Below are positions 52,601 through 60,329 of a stretch of DNA of 64,000 bases, piece by piece (the stretch's first letter is position 1; each line of letters begins with the position of its first letter). The stretch lies in NCBI GenBank assembly GCA_020845475.1, contig JADLFN010000074.1, forward strand, positions 1 to 64,000, read 5' to 3'. Both the position numbers and the translations under genes were made by a program. Origin of the DNA: Planctomycetota bacterium. GTDB lineage: Bacteria > Planctomycetota > UBA8742 > UBA2392. Under the pieces are notes generated by a model. That model was not told the DNA's origin, did no database searches, and saw nothing but the letters and a program-made list of their open reading frames with translations.

Positions 52601-55302
52601 TCAACGAGGCGCCCACGGTTACTTCAAGCGCGCCCGCCAGCGGCCTGTTTGGCACGGCCTACAGCCACACGTTCACGGCCTCCGGATTTCCGGCCAGCTT
52701 CACGTGGTCGGTGGTCAGCGGCTCGCTGCCTGGCGGATTGACGCTGGGTGCCTCAACGGGCGTGCTCTCAGGTACGCCTACGGCCGGCGGCGCGTTCTCC
52801 TTCACGGTGCAGGCCTCCAACGGCGTTTCGCCCAACGGCACGCAGGCCGTGAACCTGACCATCAACCGCGCGCCCAGCATCACCAGCGGCGCACCCGCTA
52901 ACGCGGTGGTCGGCACCTCGTACAGCCACACCTTCACCGCCACCGGATTCCCGGTCTCGTACACCTGGACAGTCAGCGCGGGCGCCTTGCCCGCCGGCCT
53001 GACGCTGGGTGCCTCCACGGGCGTACTCTCGGGTACTCCTTCGGCCAGCGGCGCGTTCTCGTTCACGGTGCAGTGCGCTAACGGCATCTCGCCCAACGCG
53101 ACACAGGCCGTGAACATGAACGTGAACCAGGCGCCGAGCATTACTTCCAGCGCGCCGGCCAACGGCCTTGTGGGCACTTCGTACAGCCACAGCTTCACCG
53201 CCACCGGCTTCCCGGCCACGTTCACCTGGACGGTCAGCGCGGGCGCATTGCCCGGCGGCCTTACGCTGGGGGCTTCCACGGGCGTACTCTCAGGTACGCC
53301 CTCGGCCAGCGGCGCGTTCTCGTTCACCGTCACCAGCGCCAACGGCGTTTCGCCCAACGCGACACAGGCCGTGAACATGAACGTGAACCAGGCGCCGAGC
53401 ATTACTTCCAGCGCGCCGGCCAACGCTGTTGTTGGTGCCTCCTACAGCCACAACTTCACCGCCACCGGCTTCCCTGCCACGTTCACCTGGACGGTCAGCG
53501 CGGGCGCATTGCCCGGCGGCCTTACGCTGGGTGCCTCCACGGGCGTGCTCTCAGGTACGCCCTCGGCCAGCGGCGCGTTCTCGTTCACCGTCACCTGTGC
53601 CAACGGCGTTTCGCCTGATGCAACCCAGGTGGTGAACATGAACGCCAACGAAGCGCCCACCATCACCAGTGCTGCGCCACCCAATGGCTCGCTCGGTGCG
53701 GCTTACACGCACACGTTCGCGGCCACCGGTTTCCCGGCCACGTTCACATGGTCAGTCAGCGCCGGCACACTGCCCGCAGGCCTGACGCTGGCGGCTTCCA
53801 CGGGCGTGCTCTCGGGCACTCCCACCGCCATTGGCGCCTCGAGCTTCACAGTCTCGTGCGCTAACGGTGTCAACCCCGCCGGAACGCAAAGCGTGAACAT
53901 GAGCGTGACCCAGGGCCCTGCCATCACCAGTGGTGCACCGGCCAGCGCAATCGTGAGCGTGTCTTATTCGCACACGTTTACCGCCAGCGGCTTCCCCGCG
54001 ACCTACACATGGACAGTCACCGCAGGCTCGCTGCCTGCGGGCCTGACGCTCGCGGCTTCAACAGGCGTGCTCTCGGGCACTCCTGCCACCGCCGGCGCAG
54101 CTACGTTCACCGTGACCTGCTCCAACGGCGTGGCGCCGGATGCCACGCAGAACGTGAACCTGCAAGTCAATGAAGCGCCCGCGATCACCAGTGCGGCACC
54201 TCCGGCCGGCGCCACGTTTGTTGCTTACAACCACACCTGTACCGCCACGGGCACGCCAACGACGTTCACCTGGAGCGTGAGTGCGGGTGCGCTGCCCGGC
54301 GGCCTTACGCTCAATGCAAGCAGCGGTGTCATTTCCGGCACGCCGGCAACGGTGGGCAACTTCACGGGCGCGATCACTTGCACCAACGGCATCTCGCCCG
54401 ATGCCACGCAGGCCTTCAACATCACGATTACCGCCACGCCCGCGCCGATCATGACGGTCGCGCGCGGTGTTACGGCGGTGGCAGACGGCGGAACAGATGC
54501 TTTGGGCAACACCACGATCACGTTGCCGCAGAGCATTACATACACCATCACCAACACCGGCACCGCGGCACTGAACCTGATCGGCGCGCCCAGCCTGATC
54601 GTCACGGGCGGCGCAAGCAACGTGACCGGCATTTCGGTCACGCCTCCGACTTCCACCTCCGTGGCGGCATCGGCCAGCGTTGCGTTTGCTGTTCAGTTCA
54701 CGGTAACGGCGGCGGGCCCGTTCAGCTTCACGCTTTCAATTGACAACAACGACCCGGCCGTCAACAAGAACCCCTATAACTGGACAGCCGCCGGCACGGG
54801 CGTGACCGCGCCGGAGATCGACGTGATGCGCGGCACCACCGCTGTCGCCGATGGCGGCACAGCGGCCACTGCCAACGTGACGGCCGGCTTCAGCATCACT
54901 GTTGCTTTCACCATCAACAATACCGGCAACGCGGCTTTGAATATCACCACGCCGTTGACGATCACGGGCAACACCAACTGCGTGGCAACCGTGACAGCGC
55001 AGCCAAATTCCACGGTGACGGCCGGCGGCTCGACGACCTTCACGGTCTCGGTGCTGGGCGGCACTGCCGGCGCCTACTCGTTCAACGTGAGCATCACCAA
55101 CAACGACGCCGATGAAAACCCCTATAACTTCACCTGCAGCGGCACGGTTGTCGCGCCGGGCGGCTCTACTGTGGGCGGCGGCGGTTCGGGTGGCGGCGGT
55201 GGCGGCTGCTCCAGCGGTGAGGACCACAGCGCCCTGTGGCTGGTCGCAGGCCCAGTACTGGCGCTTGCCGCGCTGCTGCGCCGCCGCAGGAAGCAGGCAT
55301 AG
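46654..55302 (+). CDS. Giant secreted repeat protein with C-terminal sorting-type tail
   Basis: A 2,882-residue exported protein. In order: signal peptide (LLLLLVLFGLAVIPTALSAQ), a LamG/concanavalin-like domain (about 30-230), three choice-of-anchor-D-like units (about 345-695), a parallel beta-helix (about 700-1060), one He_PIG-type Ig-like domain, another anchor-D unit, a second beta-helix (about 1265-1625), eleven tandem 87-residue He_PIG-like domains (about 1635-2590), and two anchor-D units. It ends in a Gly-rich stretch with GGCSSGEDH, a hydrophobic helix and RRRRK, like GlyGly/MYXO-CTERM sorting signals. It is likely a surface adhesin or matrix protein. GGAG precedes ATG 46654, and a sigma-54 promoter lies 84 bp upstream. 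Confidence 0.85.
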   Translation: MRTGSNARLLLLLVLFGLAVIPTALSAQVPTILYYKLSEGSGTSTANSASPGQGSNPVNLSANASWNASGRFGSALSFTSLSGGGMSTGWTPNLPNTQSWTLEFYVNAPASSTQYMFGNGVSGQFRIFTTSTGGLTLTGSGFTTLTVSSGILDNTWHHVAYVFDGTAKTMTVFRDGTQVGQTTGQTTAALTSTASFFVGGQGVTTTSAACSLDEIRFWNTARTQSEIQANLYGELNPNANAPTLSPASGSGFSAARVFTGNQGVALSAADLSANSPVATNIDITVTAISAAPGVTAPVNQTGVAVPFTLSWTGTPTTVGNYSYTVALTDGTNSGSYTVFINVVAPDISFARGATAIADGGADTLPGTFVATVGTNVTYTISNPGTAATSVTNPAVISGLTNCTVTITTQPATSIAAAGSTSTVLTVTPTAAGAFSFSYALTNSVTTKDPYDFTVSGTAVAASPDIAFARGATAIADGGSDTLPGTFVATVGTTVTYTITNPGNAPTTITNPAAITGLTNCTVTITTQPATSVAAAGSTSTVLTVTPTAAGAFSFSYALTNSVTAKDPYDFTVSGTAVAANPDLAVLRGAVAVADGGTDTLSTSISGTPTGYTYTLQNPGNAPTTLSNPATIGTLVNCTATITTAPAASIAAAGSTTTTITVTPTAAGAFSFTYSIGNNTASKNPYDFTVNGTAIAPLNGNYVINQAGGAGVDFTSIGAAFDALEAAGVSGPVTLTITDSATYSANSSYTLGLNSTGVVSAVPGVSATNTITLRAGTGQSPKIQGNATGAVLQTQTGRGCLGIMTSYVAVEGLEVFGGPNFGILIQGNNTTLRPENNTIRGCKVHDIPDGPGIAYMGQNSSYATNILIENNFVWNCFTNSGNPTASTVLLNNTGGCITLRNAATGSGVVRHNTILHTSSFGGTTLNSTATAGIYAYSSSTTYALNNINNNIVVCTNATVAAIYLYYATSNPTPANCNFNCWNSTVFLARAGAAVTFATWQAEGRDANGTTANPQLVSTSSPFDLHLLSSSPCVNPTGQTSTLTVDIDGDTRPQGATTDIGADEANTTATAPTIVSAVPGPGYTTTPYSHNFVATGFPITYTWSVTAGALPTGLTLNASSGLLSGTPTVLGTFNFTVTCSNGVSPDATQVCAVTISAANPEMDVLRIATPIADGGSDTATGFLVSTPANLTYTIQNNGTTPLNTSNVVISGQTGCTVSVLTSPAVLTAASSSTSLVLTVTVSAATFSFAVSIDNNDANENPYNWSVSGNALVPFSGTYVINKAGGSGVNYTDIGSAFDDLELVGVTGPTVFLIYDDGGAYNSAASYGLGADGSTIDDVPGVSATNTLTFRAATGEAPVITGSACPDTYTAATNGCMAFRNIGNITLEGLEFTGGNLFGVMWYASVAASSDNLVVRNCKFHDITTGAAIYMYGSSTTTGPNSVLIENNFFWNVTGNGSGTIGGGTGGGPCGVVGARRPGTNFFIRHNTILHSSNNANCGVFYANGSTVGLSDISFNIVHFTSTAAVPFYFMDSATGTFLPTTSNRNVVYLNGTATMCNNATYATWALWQASGRDLNSATTDPLLLSTSSPFNLHIGAGSPAIDLAVGSTTTTDIDGDTRPQATAPDAGADERASAPVAPSITSSAPANGVVGTAYSHTFTATGTPATFTWTVNSGSLPTGLTLNGSSGVLSGTPTTSGNYSFVVNCSNGTSPDATQNVNMAVNQAPAISSSAPASGLLSSAYSHTFTATGFPATFTFTVTAGTLPAGLNLAAATGVLSGTPSASGSFSFTVTCSNGISPDATQNVNMAINEAPTITSAAPGSGNVGVAYSHSYTASGFPATFTWSVSSGALPGGLTLNGSTGVLSGTPTAAGTFNGAVTCSNGIGTDATQAFSIVIASALQAPTITSGAPANALLGTAYSHTFQASGNPATFTWTVTAGSIPAGLSLNASSGVLGGVPTASGAFSFTVTCANGVSPDATQNVNMNVNEAPTVTSSAPASGLFGTAYSHTFTASGFPASFTWSVVSGSLPGGLTLGASTGVLSGTPTAGGAFSFTVQASNGVSPNGTQAVNLTINRAPSITSGAPANAVVGTSYSHTFTATGFPVSYTWTVSAGALPAGLTLGASTGVLSGTPSASGAFSFTVQCANGISPNATQAVNMNVNQAPSITSSAPANGLVGTSYSHSFTATGFPATFTWTVSAGALPGGLTLGASTGVLSGTPSASGAFSFTVTSANGVSPNATQAVNMNVNQAPSITSSAPANAVVGASYSHNFTATGFPATFTWTVSAGALPGGLTLGASTGVLSGTPSASGAFSFTVTCANGVSPDATQVVNMNANEAPTITSAAPPNGSLGAAYTHTFAATGFPATFTWSVSAGTLPAGLTLAASTGVLSGTPTAIGASSFTVSCANGVNPAGTQSVNMSVTQGPAITSGAPASAIVSVSYSHTFTASGFPATYTWTVTAGSLPAGLTLAASTGVLSGTPATAGAATFTVTCSNGVAPDATQNVNLQVNEAPAITSAAPPAGATFVAYNHTCTATGTPTTFTWSVSAGALPGGLTLNASSGVISGTPATVGNFTGAITCTNGISPDATQAFNITITATPAPIMTVARGVTAVADGGTDALGNTTITLPQSITYTITNTGTAALNLIGAPSLIVTGGASNVTGISVTPPTSTSVAASASVAFAVQFTVTAAGPFSFTLSIDNNDPAVNKNPYNWTAAGTGVTAPEIDVMRGTTAVADGGTAATANVTAGFSITVAFTINNTGNAALNITTPLTITGNTNCVATVTAQPNSTVTAGGSTTFTVSVLGGTAGAYSFNVSITNNDADENPYNFTCSGTVVAPGGSTVGGGGSGGGGGGCSSGEDHSALWLVAGPVLALAALLRRRRKQA
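51559..54430 (+). repeat. Eleven tandem 261-bp repeats in the giant gene
   Basis: Each unit encodes about 87 residues with the frame 'AP-ITS-AP---G--YSHTFTATGFPATFTW-V-AG-LP-GLTL-ASTGVLSGTP-A-G-FSFTV-C-NG-SP-ATQ'. Units start near 51559, 51817, 52078, 52348, 52609, 52870, 53131, 53392, 53653, 53914 and 54175. Neighbouring units 6-8 share long identical stretches (for example 53100-53165 and 53361-53426), which points to recent expansion by recombination. Such arrays may be length-variable between strains. Confidence 0.85.
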
Positions 55303-55321
55303 GAAAGCCGCAACAAAGAAC

Positions 55322-55345
55322 CGGGCGCCGCAGAAGCGGCGCCCG
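55322..55345 (+). terminator. Hairpin terminator after the giant gene
   Basis: CGGGCGCCGC and GCGGCGCCCG form a perfect 10-bp GC-rich stem with an AGAA loop, followed by ATTTGATTT. It lies 20 bp after the giant gene's stop. The minus-strand gene at 55373-55762 ends on the other side, so the hairpin may stop both transcripts. Confidence 0.75.
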
Positions 55346-55372
55346 ATTTGATTTGGTGCAGAAGCGAATCGA

Positions 55373-55762
55373 TCATTTTTTGCGCCGGAATTCGTCGCGG
55401 TATTTATCGCTGCTGCCTTCCACGTCAAACCACAGCGCGTCGCCGTCGAGCTTGACTGGAATACTCGCGCTGTTCAGGTTCGATTGAAAGATGAATGTGC
55501 CGGTCTGGCGCACGCTCCATGTGCCGTGGTCCACCCTGTGCCAGCCCTTGGTGACCTCGTCCCACTGTTCGATTTGCCACTCCTTGGCGCTGACCGTAAT
55601 CCACTTGGTGCGGTTCACATGTTCCCAGCGGCCCAGCACATTGTGGGAGAGGTCCTGCTCCTGCTTGTACTCCACGATCGCCCAGAGCAGCGACACGACC
55701 AACACTACAGCCAAGCCTCCGATGACCCATGGCAGCGCTTTGTTTTTGGCGAGGTTGCTCAT
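55373..55762 (-). CDS. Membrane-anchored small hypothetical protein
   Basis: A 129-residue protein with one N-terminal membrane helix (about 11-28, WVIGGLAVVLVVSLLWAIV) and a soluble domain outside the membrane. The soluble part is strand-rich with many Trp and short turns (VLGRWEHVNRTKWITVSAKEWQIEQWDEV, GTWSVRQTGTFIFQSNL), like small lipocalin- or DUF-type beta-barrels that recur in planctomycetes ('GxWxxxNxxxx'). It lies 23 bp downstream of the kinase gene on the same strand and may be in its operon. Function unknown. Confidence 0.6.
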   Translation of the reverse strand: MSNLAKNKALPWVIGGLAVVLVVSLLWAIVEYKQEQDLSHNVLGRWEHVNRTKWITVSAKEWQIEQWDEVTKGWHRVDHGTWSVRQTGTFIFQSNLNSASIPVKLDGDALWFDVEGSSDKYRDEFRRKK

Positions 55763-55785
55763 GACGGGGCGGGGTTCCTGGGCGT

Positions 55786-57306
55786 CTAGGTGGGCTTACG
55801 TTTTTCCGGAAGTCGAATCTGCGTGGGCGGCGCCTTCGTCGGCGCCTGCGGCATGCGCACCGAGGCGCCGGGCTTGATTGCGGCCTTCTGGATCTGGCTG
55901 GTGTTGCTGCTTGGCTTTTGCTGCGGCGTGGGGGTGACGTTCTTGACCGTGGCCGATCCCGGCGCCTGCGTGGCGTTGGGAACGGGCGCGCGGTTGGACG
56001 TTCCATTGGCAGGCAGCGGCTTGCGAATGACTGCGGTATTGCTCTTGGGCAGACCGGTCTTGACGCTCTCTCCGCTGGGCCGCATGCGCACGCTGGTATT
56101 GGGGCTGGGCGACATGCGCCCGGACATCCCCGGAACTTTGGTCATGCGTCCCGATGAAATCGGCACGGACTTGCCCAGCAGCGTGAACGGGTTACCCGGG
56201 TCTTCCTGCGGGTTGTATTGCAGATCCGCCGCACCGGAGAGCACCTCGCCGATGTCATCAACGATTTCGCGCGCGCTCTGGTAGCGAATGTCGCGGTCCT
56301 TGGCCATCATCTTCTCGATGAAGTAGTGCATGTGCATGGAGATCTTGCCGCCCTTGAGCATCGCGGCGTCAAGGTTCTCCATCACCTGCTTGGCCATGAT
56401 TTCCATGCTGTCGTTGCCGCCAAAGGGCAGCTTGCCCATGACCATGTGGTAAAGCGTCGCACCCATCGAGTAAATGTCGGCGCGGATGTCGAGATCCGCC
56501 TGGCCCTTGGCCTGCTCGGGCGAAATATACTGCACCGTTCCGCACGTCTCGTCGAGATACTGTCCCTTGAGATCCGCGCGAATCGGCGTGCTGAAACCCA
56601 GGTCCACCAGCATCACGCGCCCGTCGTTGTTCCACATCACGTTGTCGGGCTTCACGTCGCGGTGCACATAGCCGCGCTCTTGCATGTAAGCCAGGCCGCG
56701 CGCCGCTTCAGTAATCGCGTAAATGGCCTTGGTTTCGGGGAACGGGCCTTCTTTGTCGAGCATGTCCTGGATGCTGCGGCCCTCGATGTACTCCATGCTC
56801 ATGAAGTAGAGGGGTGCGGCGGAATCCTTGCCGACCACGCCATAGCGGAATCCCTTGGCGATGTTCTCGCACTCGAACTCTTTGAGCAGCTTGCCTTCGC
56901 GCAAGAAGCGCTCGACGAAAACCTTGTTCGTGGTGTGCTTGGGGAAGAGCACTTTGAGTGCGCAACGCTGTTTCGTTTCCTTGTCCGTGGCCAGAAACAC
57001 CGTGGCCATGCCGCCCTGGCCCAGTTCTTCGTGGACGTCGAAAATGGGAATGCGACTGGCCTGCTCAAGGCTGATGTGGTCGTCCTGCGGGATGTCAACG
57101 CTGGCGGCCGGCGCCTTGCCACTCAGCGCATCAACCTGTTCGGGGGAAAGAAACTTCTTCTTGAGCGCAATCTGGACGAGCGGGAGGGACTGGCCGTTTT
57201 GCTCAAGCACATTTTGCAGGTCCATGCACGTCTGAACCTGATCCTTGTTCAGGATGCCTTGCTTGACAGCAAGGGCCATGAGCACCAGTTCTTGCTTGCT
57301 CGCCAT
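55786..57306 (-). CDS. Serine/threonine protein kinase
   Basis: A 506-residue Hanks-type kinase. After a short helical N-terminus (residues 1-85) the kinase domain runs from about 90 to 355: Gly-loop LGQGGMATVF, catalytic Lys in CALKVLF, catalytic loop YVHRDVKPDNV, DLG in place of DFG (LVDLGFS), CGTVQYISPEQ and DIYSMGATLYHMV. The last about 145 residues are Ser/Pro/Arg-rich and disordered with no membrane helix, so the enzyme is cytoplasmic. No PASTA domain. It is preceded on the same strand by a 95-residue gene and followed by a membrane protein gene, a likely small signalling operon. Confidence 0.88.
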   Translation of the reverse strand: MASKQELVLMALAVKQGILNKDQVQTCMDLQNVLEQNGQSLPLVQIALKKKFLSPEQVDALSGKAPAASVDIPQDDHISLEQASRIPIFDVHEELGQGGMATVFLATDKETKQRCALKVLFPKHTTNKVFVERFLREGKLLKEFECENIAKGFRYGVVGKDSAAPLYFMSMEYIEGRSIQDMLDKEGPFPETKAIYAITEAARGLAYMQERGYVHRDVKPDNVMWNNDGRVMLVDLGFSTPIRADLKGQYLDETCGTVQYISPEQAKGQADLDIRADIYSMGATLYHMVMGKLPFGGNDSMEIMAKQVMENLDAAMLKGGKISMHMHYFIEKMMAKDRDIRYQSAREIVDDIGEVLSGAADLQYNPQEDPGNPFTLLGKSVPISSGRMTKVPGMSGRMSPSPNTSVRMRPSGESVKTGLPKSNTAVIRKPLPANGTSNRAPVPNATQAPGSATVKNVTPTPQQKPSSNTSQIQKAAIKPGASVRMPQAPTKAPPTQIRLPEKRKPT

Positions 57307-57316
57307 GACGCGCCTT

Positions 57317-57604
57317 CTATTCCTCGACGTCGTCGGAATCGATCAGGATTTCGTCGCACATCTTGTGAACGCCGTTGATCACCAGCACCGTGACCAGTTC
57401 CTTTTCCATGCTCGGGAACTCGTCAATGGCGTCCTTGATGGCCATGAGCTTCTCGCGAATCTCGCCCTCGAGGCCGTCAATACGCCGCGAAATGTCCGGG
57501 TGCTTGCGTTTGATGAGGCGCACGCGGTCAAACATCGCCGTGACCAGCCCCGGGCGAACATCCTGTTCGCCGGAAGCTGTGTCCGGGCGTTTCTTTGCTG
57601 TCAT
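57317..57604 (-). CDS. Small hypothetical protein before the kinase
   Basis: A 95-residue soluble protein, mostly helical and charged (DRVRLIKRKHPDISRRIDGLEGEIREKLMAIKDAIDEF), with a very acidic end (CDEILIDSDDVEE). It has no membrane segment or known motif. It ends 10 bp before the kinase start on the same strand, which suggests a co-transcribed regulator or substrate. Function unknown. Confidence 0.55.
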   Translation of the reverse strand: MTAKKRPDTASGEQDVRPGLVTAMFDRVRLIKRKHPDISRRIDGLEGEIREKLMAIKDAIDEFPSMEKELVTVLVINGVHKMCDEILIDSDDVEE

Positions 57605-57761
57605 TGAAGACCCCTGCCCAATAACGAGAACCAGTACGCCATAGTCTAAATCATAATGAACGCAATGGGGGATTTATTTCGCAAAGCCCATCGAAGCTGA
57701 AAGTCCTGCCCCGCGGCGCCGCCCGTCGTATGATGGTGCGGGCCCTTTTCAGGAGTCTCTC

Positions 57762-58232
57762 ATGCGCTGGCTGCTGATTCTCTGTGCCGTAATGTCGATG
57801 TCTTTTGCCGGCCTGTCCGTTCACGCACAGGCCAAGGAAGAGCCCAAGAAAGAAGAGCCCAAAAAAGAAGAGCCCGAGAAGGAAGAATGGCTCGACGATG
57901 CGGCGATGGAAAAGTTGATGGAGGCGTGCAAGGACAACTGGAACAAACTCAAGCTCAACGCGCGCTCCAAAATGGGCGACAAAGCCGCCGAAGCCGCCGA
58001 CGCGCTAGCTGCCGCCGCCGACAAAATGCTCAAGTACCACAAGAAGGAAGTGCGCGAGGCCAAGGACTGGAAGGATTGGTGCGCTGACCTCAAGAAGCAG
58101 GCCCAGGACTTTTCCAAGGCCGCCAAAAAGAGCGACTGGAAAGAAGCCGAGAAAGCCAAGGAAAAAATCGCCACCGCCTGCAACGACGATGGCTGTCACG
58201 GCAAATACCGGCCAGAAGAAGAAGGCAAGTAG
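57762..58232 (+). CDS. Secreted helical protein, cytochrome c-prime-like with CX4CH motif
   Basis: A 156-residue exported protein with a signal peptide (MRWLLILCAVMSMSFAGLSVHAQA), then a Glu/Lys/Pro repeat (KEEPKKEEPKKEEP). A four-helix domain (about 45-156) ends in 'IATACNDDGCHGKYR'. In c-prime/c556 cytochromes the haem is bound by CxxCH near the end of the last helix, followed by YR; here the spacing is C-x4-CH. CX4CH haem sites exist in multihaem cytochromes, so haem binding is possible but not certain. Other Cys are in the signal peptide, at EACKD and in DWCADL. It sits directly before the GspE-like gene on the same strand. Confidence 0.55.
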   Translation: MRWLLILCAVMSMSFAGLSVHAQAKEEPKKEEPKKEEPEKEEWLDDAAMEKLMEACKDNWNKLKLNARSKMGDKAAEAADALAAAADKMLKYHKKEVREAKDWKDWCADLKKQAQDFSKAAKKSDWKEAEKAKEKIATACNDDGCHGKYRPEEEGK

Positions 58233-58249
58233 CGGGGCAAGGGCAATTC

Positions 58250-60175
58250 ATGGGCGAATCTCGCGGGGCAAACTCAACGGGCAGAACCGCGCAGTCCGGC
58301 ACATCGGCGCGCGGCGAAGCGGCACATGCCAACACGCAGTTGCGCCACGCCGCGCACGCCAAGCTGGGCGATATCCTCGTCAAGAAGGGCGCTTTGCGCC
58401 CCGACCAGTTGGCGCACGCCCTGGAAGTACAGAAAACCGCAGGCGGCCTGATTGGCTCTGTCCTCGTTGAACTGGGACTGGTCAACGATCAGGCGCTTTC
58501 TGAAAGCCTCGCTGAAGCGCTGGGCCTGGAGTTCCTCGACCTCAACAAACTGGGCGTGATCGAGCCCGATGCCGCGCGCATCGTGCCTGAAAACATCGCG
58601 CGTCGGCACACGCTCGTCGGCGTGCGCTTTGTCCAGCCTTTGCCGGACACGCGCGACCCGACGCGGCTAGTCGTCGCCATGGCCGACCCGAGCGATTTCA
58701 CGGCACTGGATTCCATCCGCGCTTCCACGGGCTACGTGCCCATTGCCGCTGTTGCCACGCGCGGCCAGATTCGCGATGCGCTGGCTACGGCCTATTTCGA
58801 GAGTCCGCTTTCTCTTGAAGAGGCGGTGGGCGAGCTCAAGGATTTCCGCATCGAGGCTTCAGGCGAAAACGTGGATGAGCGCGACTTCGCCCGCATCAAG
58901 AACGAGGCCGGCCTGGCGCCGGTCGTGCGCTATGTGAACTCGATGCTGTTTGAAGCCGCGCGCATGAGGGCAAGCGATATTCATGTGGAGCCGCAGGAGC
59001 ATGACCTGCGCGTGCGCTTCCGCATTGACGGTGATTTGCGTGCTGTGGCGCCTCCGCCCAAGTTGCTGCAAAGCGCGATCATCTCGCGCCTGAAGATCAT
59101 TTCCGGGCTCGACATCGCCGAGCGCCGGCTGCCGCAGGACGGCCGTGTGAAGCTGCGCTTTCTCGGGCGCATGATCGATGTGCGCGTCTCGACCATGCCC
59201 ACGGCCTTTGGCGAGAAGGTGGTGCTGCGCCTGCTTGACCAGAGTGCGACAGCGCTTGATCTCTCGGTGCTCGGCTTTGACGAGAAAACCGTGACGGATA
59301 TGCGCCGCATCATTCACTCGCCGCACGGAATCGTGCTACTGTGCGGGCCCACGGGCTGCGGCAAGAGCACGACGCTTTACAGTTTCTTGCGCGAACTCAA
59401 CACGCAGGACGTGAACATCGTGACGGTCGAGGACCCGATCGAATATTCCGTGGCGGGTGTGAACCAGACACACGTTCACCCCAAGATCGGCCTGACATTC
59501 GCTTCCGTGCTGCGCACCATGCTGCGCCAGGATCCGGACATCATGATGGTGGGCGAAATGCGCGACCTGGAAACGCTCGAGGTCGGCGTGCGCGCGAGCC
59601 TGACGGGCCACCTCGTGCTCTCCACGCTGCACACCAACACGGCGGTCTCGGCCGTCACGCGCATGGTCAACATCGGCCTGCAGCCCTACCTGATTTCAGC
59701 GACGCTGCTGGCGGCACTCAGCCAGCGCCTCGTGCGCAAGGTCTGCCTCGATTGCCGTGAATTGCGCGAGCCGGCACCGACCACCAAAGAGGCGCTTGAG
59801 CGCTATTTCGAGCGCGACGTCGCGTTCAAGGTGCCCTTCTCAAAGGGTTGCGACCACTGCGGCCACACGGGCTACAAGGGCCGCATCGCGGTCAGCGAGC
59901 TCTTTGAACTCAACGACCCGCTGCGCGAAATGATCAGCCACGGCACGGAAGAACGCGCCATCGAGCAGCGCGCGCGCGAGTTCGGAATGCAGAGCCTGCT
60001 CGACAGCGCGTTCCGCAAACTGGAAATGGGCCTGACTTCCGTCGATGAGGTTTTCGCGCTCGGCTTCCAGAAACACGACGATATCCAAAAGCCGCCAACA
60101 CCCGCCCAGGTTATCGAGGAAGAAGACATCCCCGAAACCGACGCCAAACTCGTGGACCTGGACAAAGATCGCTGA
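58250..60175 (+). CDS. GspE/PilB-type secretion ATPase
   Basis: A 641-residue cytoplasmic ATPase of the type II secretion/type IV pilus family. An N-terminal MshEN-like domain (about 38-185; KLGDILVKKGALRPDQLAHAL...LAEALGLEFLDL) precedes the ATPase core. Core motifs: Walker A GPTGCGKSTTLYS, Asp box VEDPIEY, Walker B DIMMVGEMRDLETLEVG and His box TGHLVLSTLHTN. The zinc tetracysteine is CLDC...CDHCGHTGY. No other secretion or pilus gene is in the window, so partners must be elsewhere. It begins 17 bp after the cytochrome-like gene. Confidence 0.9.
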   Translation: MGESRGANSTGRTAQSGTSARGEAAHANTQLRHAAHAKLGDILVKKGALRPDQLAHALEVQKTAGGLIGSVLVELGLVNDQALSESLAEALGLEFLDLNKLGVIEPDAARIVPENIARRHTLVGVRFVQPLPDTRDPTRLVVAMADPSDFTALDSIRASTGYVPIAAVATRGQIRDALATAYFESPLSLEEAVGELKDFRIEASGENVDERDFARIKNEAGLAPVVRYVNSMLFEAARMRASDIHVEPQEHDLRVRFRIDGDLRAVAPPPKLLQSAIISRLKIISGLDIAERRLPQDGRVKLRFLGRMIDVRVSTMPTAFGEKVVLRLLDQSATALDLSVLGFDEKTVTDMRRIIHSPHGIVLLCGPTGCGKSTTLYSFLRELNTQDVNIVTVEDPIEYSVAGVNQTHVHPKIGLTFASVLRTMLRQDPDIMMVGEMRDLETLEVGVRASLTGHLVLSTLHTNTAVSAVTRMVNIGLQPYLISATLLAALSQRLVRKVCLDCRELREPAPTTKEALERYFERDVAFKVPFSKGCDHCGHTGYKGRIAVSELFELNDPLREMISHGTEERAIEQRAREFGMQSLLDSAFRKLEMGLTSVDEVFALGFQKHDDIQKPPTPAQVIEEEDIPETDAKLVDLDKDR

Positions 60176-60293
60176 AACCGCCCAACGCCACCCGAAGACG
60201 CGGCCCAGCGCCCCCATTCACCAATTCAACGAAGCAATCCTCGCCCTCCCAAGCCCCCATAGGGAGTAACACCAGCAAACACCCAAAAGCAAA

Positions 60294-60320
60294 CCGCCTC
60301 CAGATAGTCTCTGGAGGCGG
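60294..60320 (-). terminator. Hairpin between gspE-like gene and tRNA-Arg fragment
   Basis: CCGCCTCCAGA and TCTGGAGGCGG pair perfectly over 11 bp around TAGTC. On the minus strand the stem is followed by TTTGCTTTTGGGT, a T-rich tail, and it lies just past the CCA end of the tRNA-Arg fragment. It is therefore probably the tRNA gene's original terminator; on the plus strand it may also end the gspE transcript. Confidence 0.65.
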
Positions 60321-60329
60321 CTTTGCTGC

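Noticed and set aside
52659-53423. Long antisense open frame in the giant gene
   Set aside because: It repeats in step with the 261-bp sense repeats, has no RBS and reflects GC3 bias of the sense strand.
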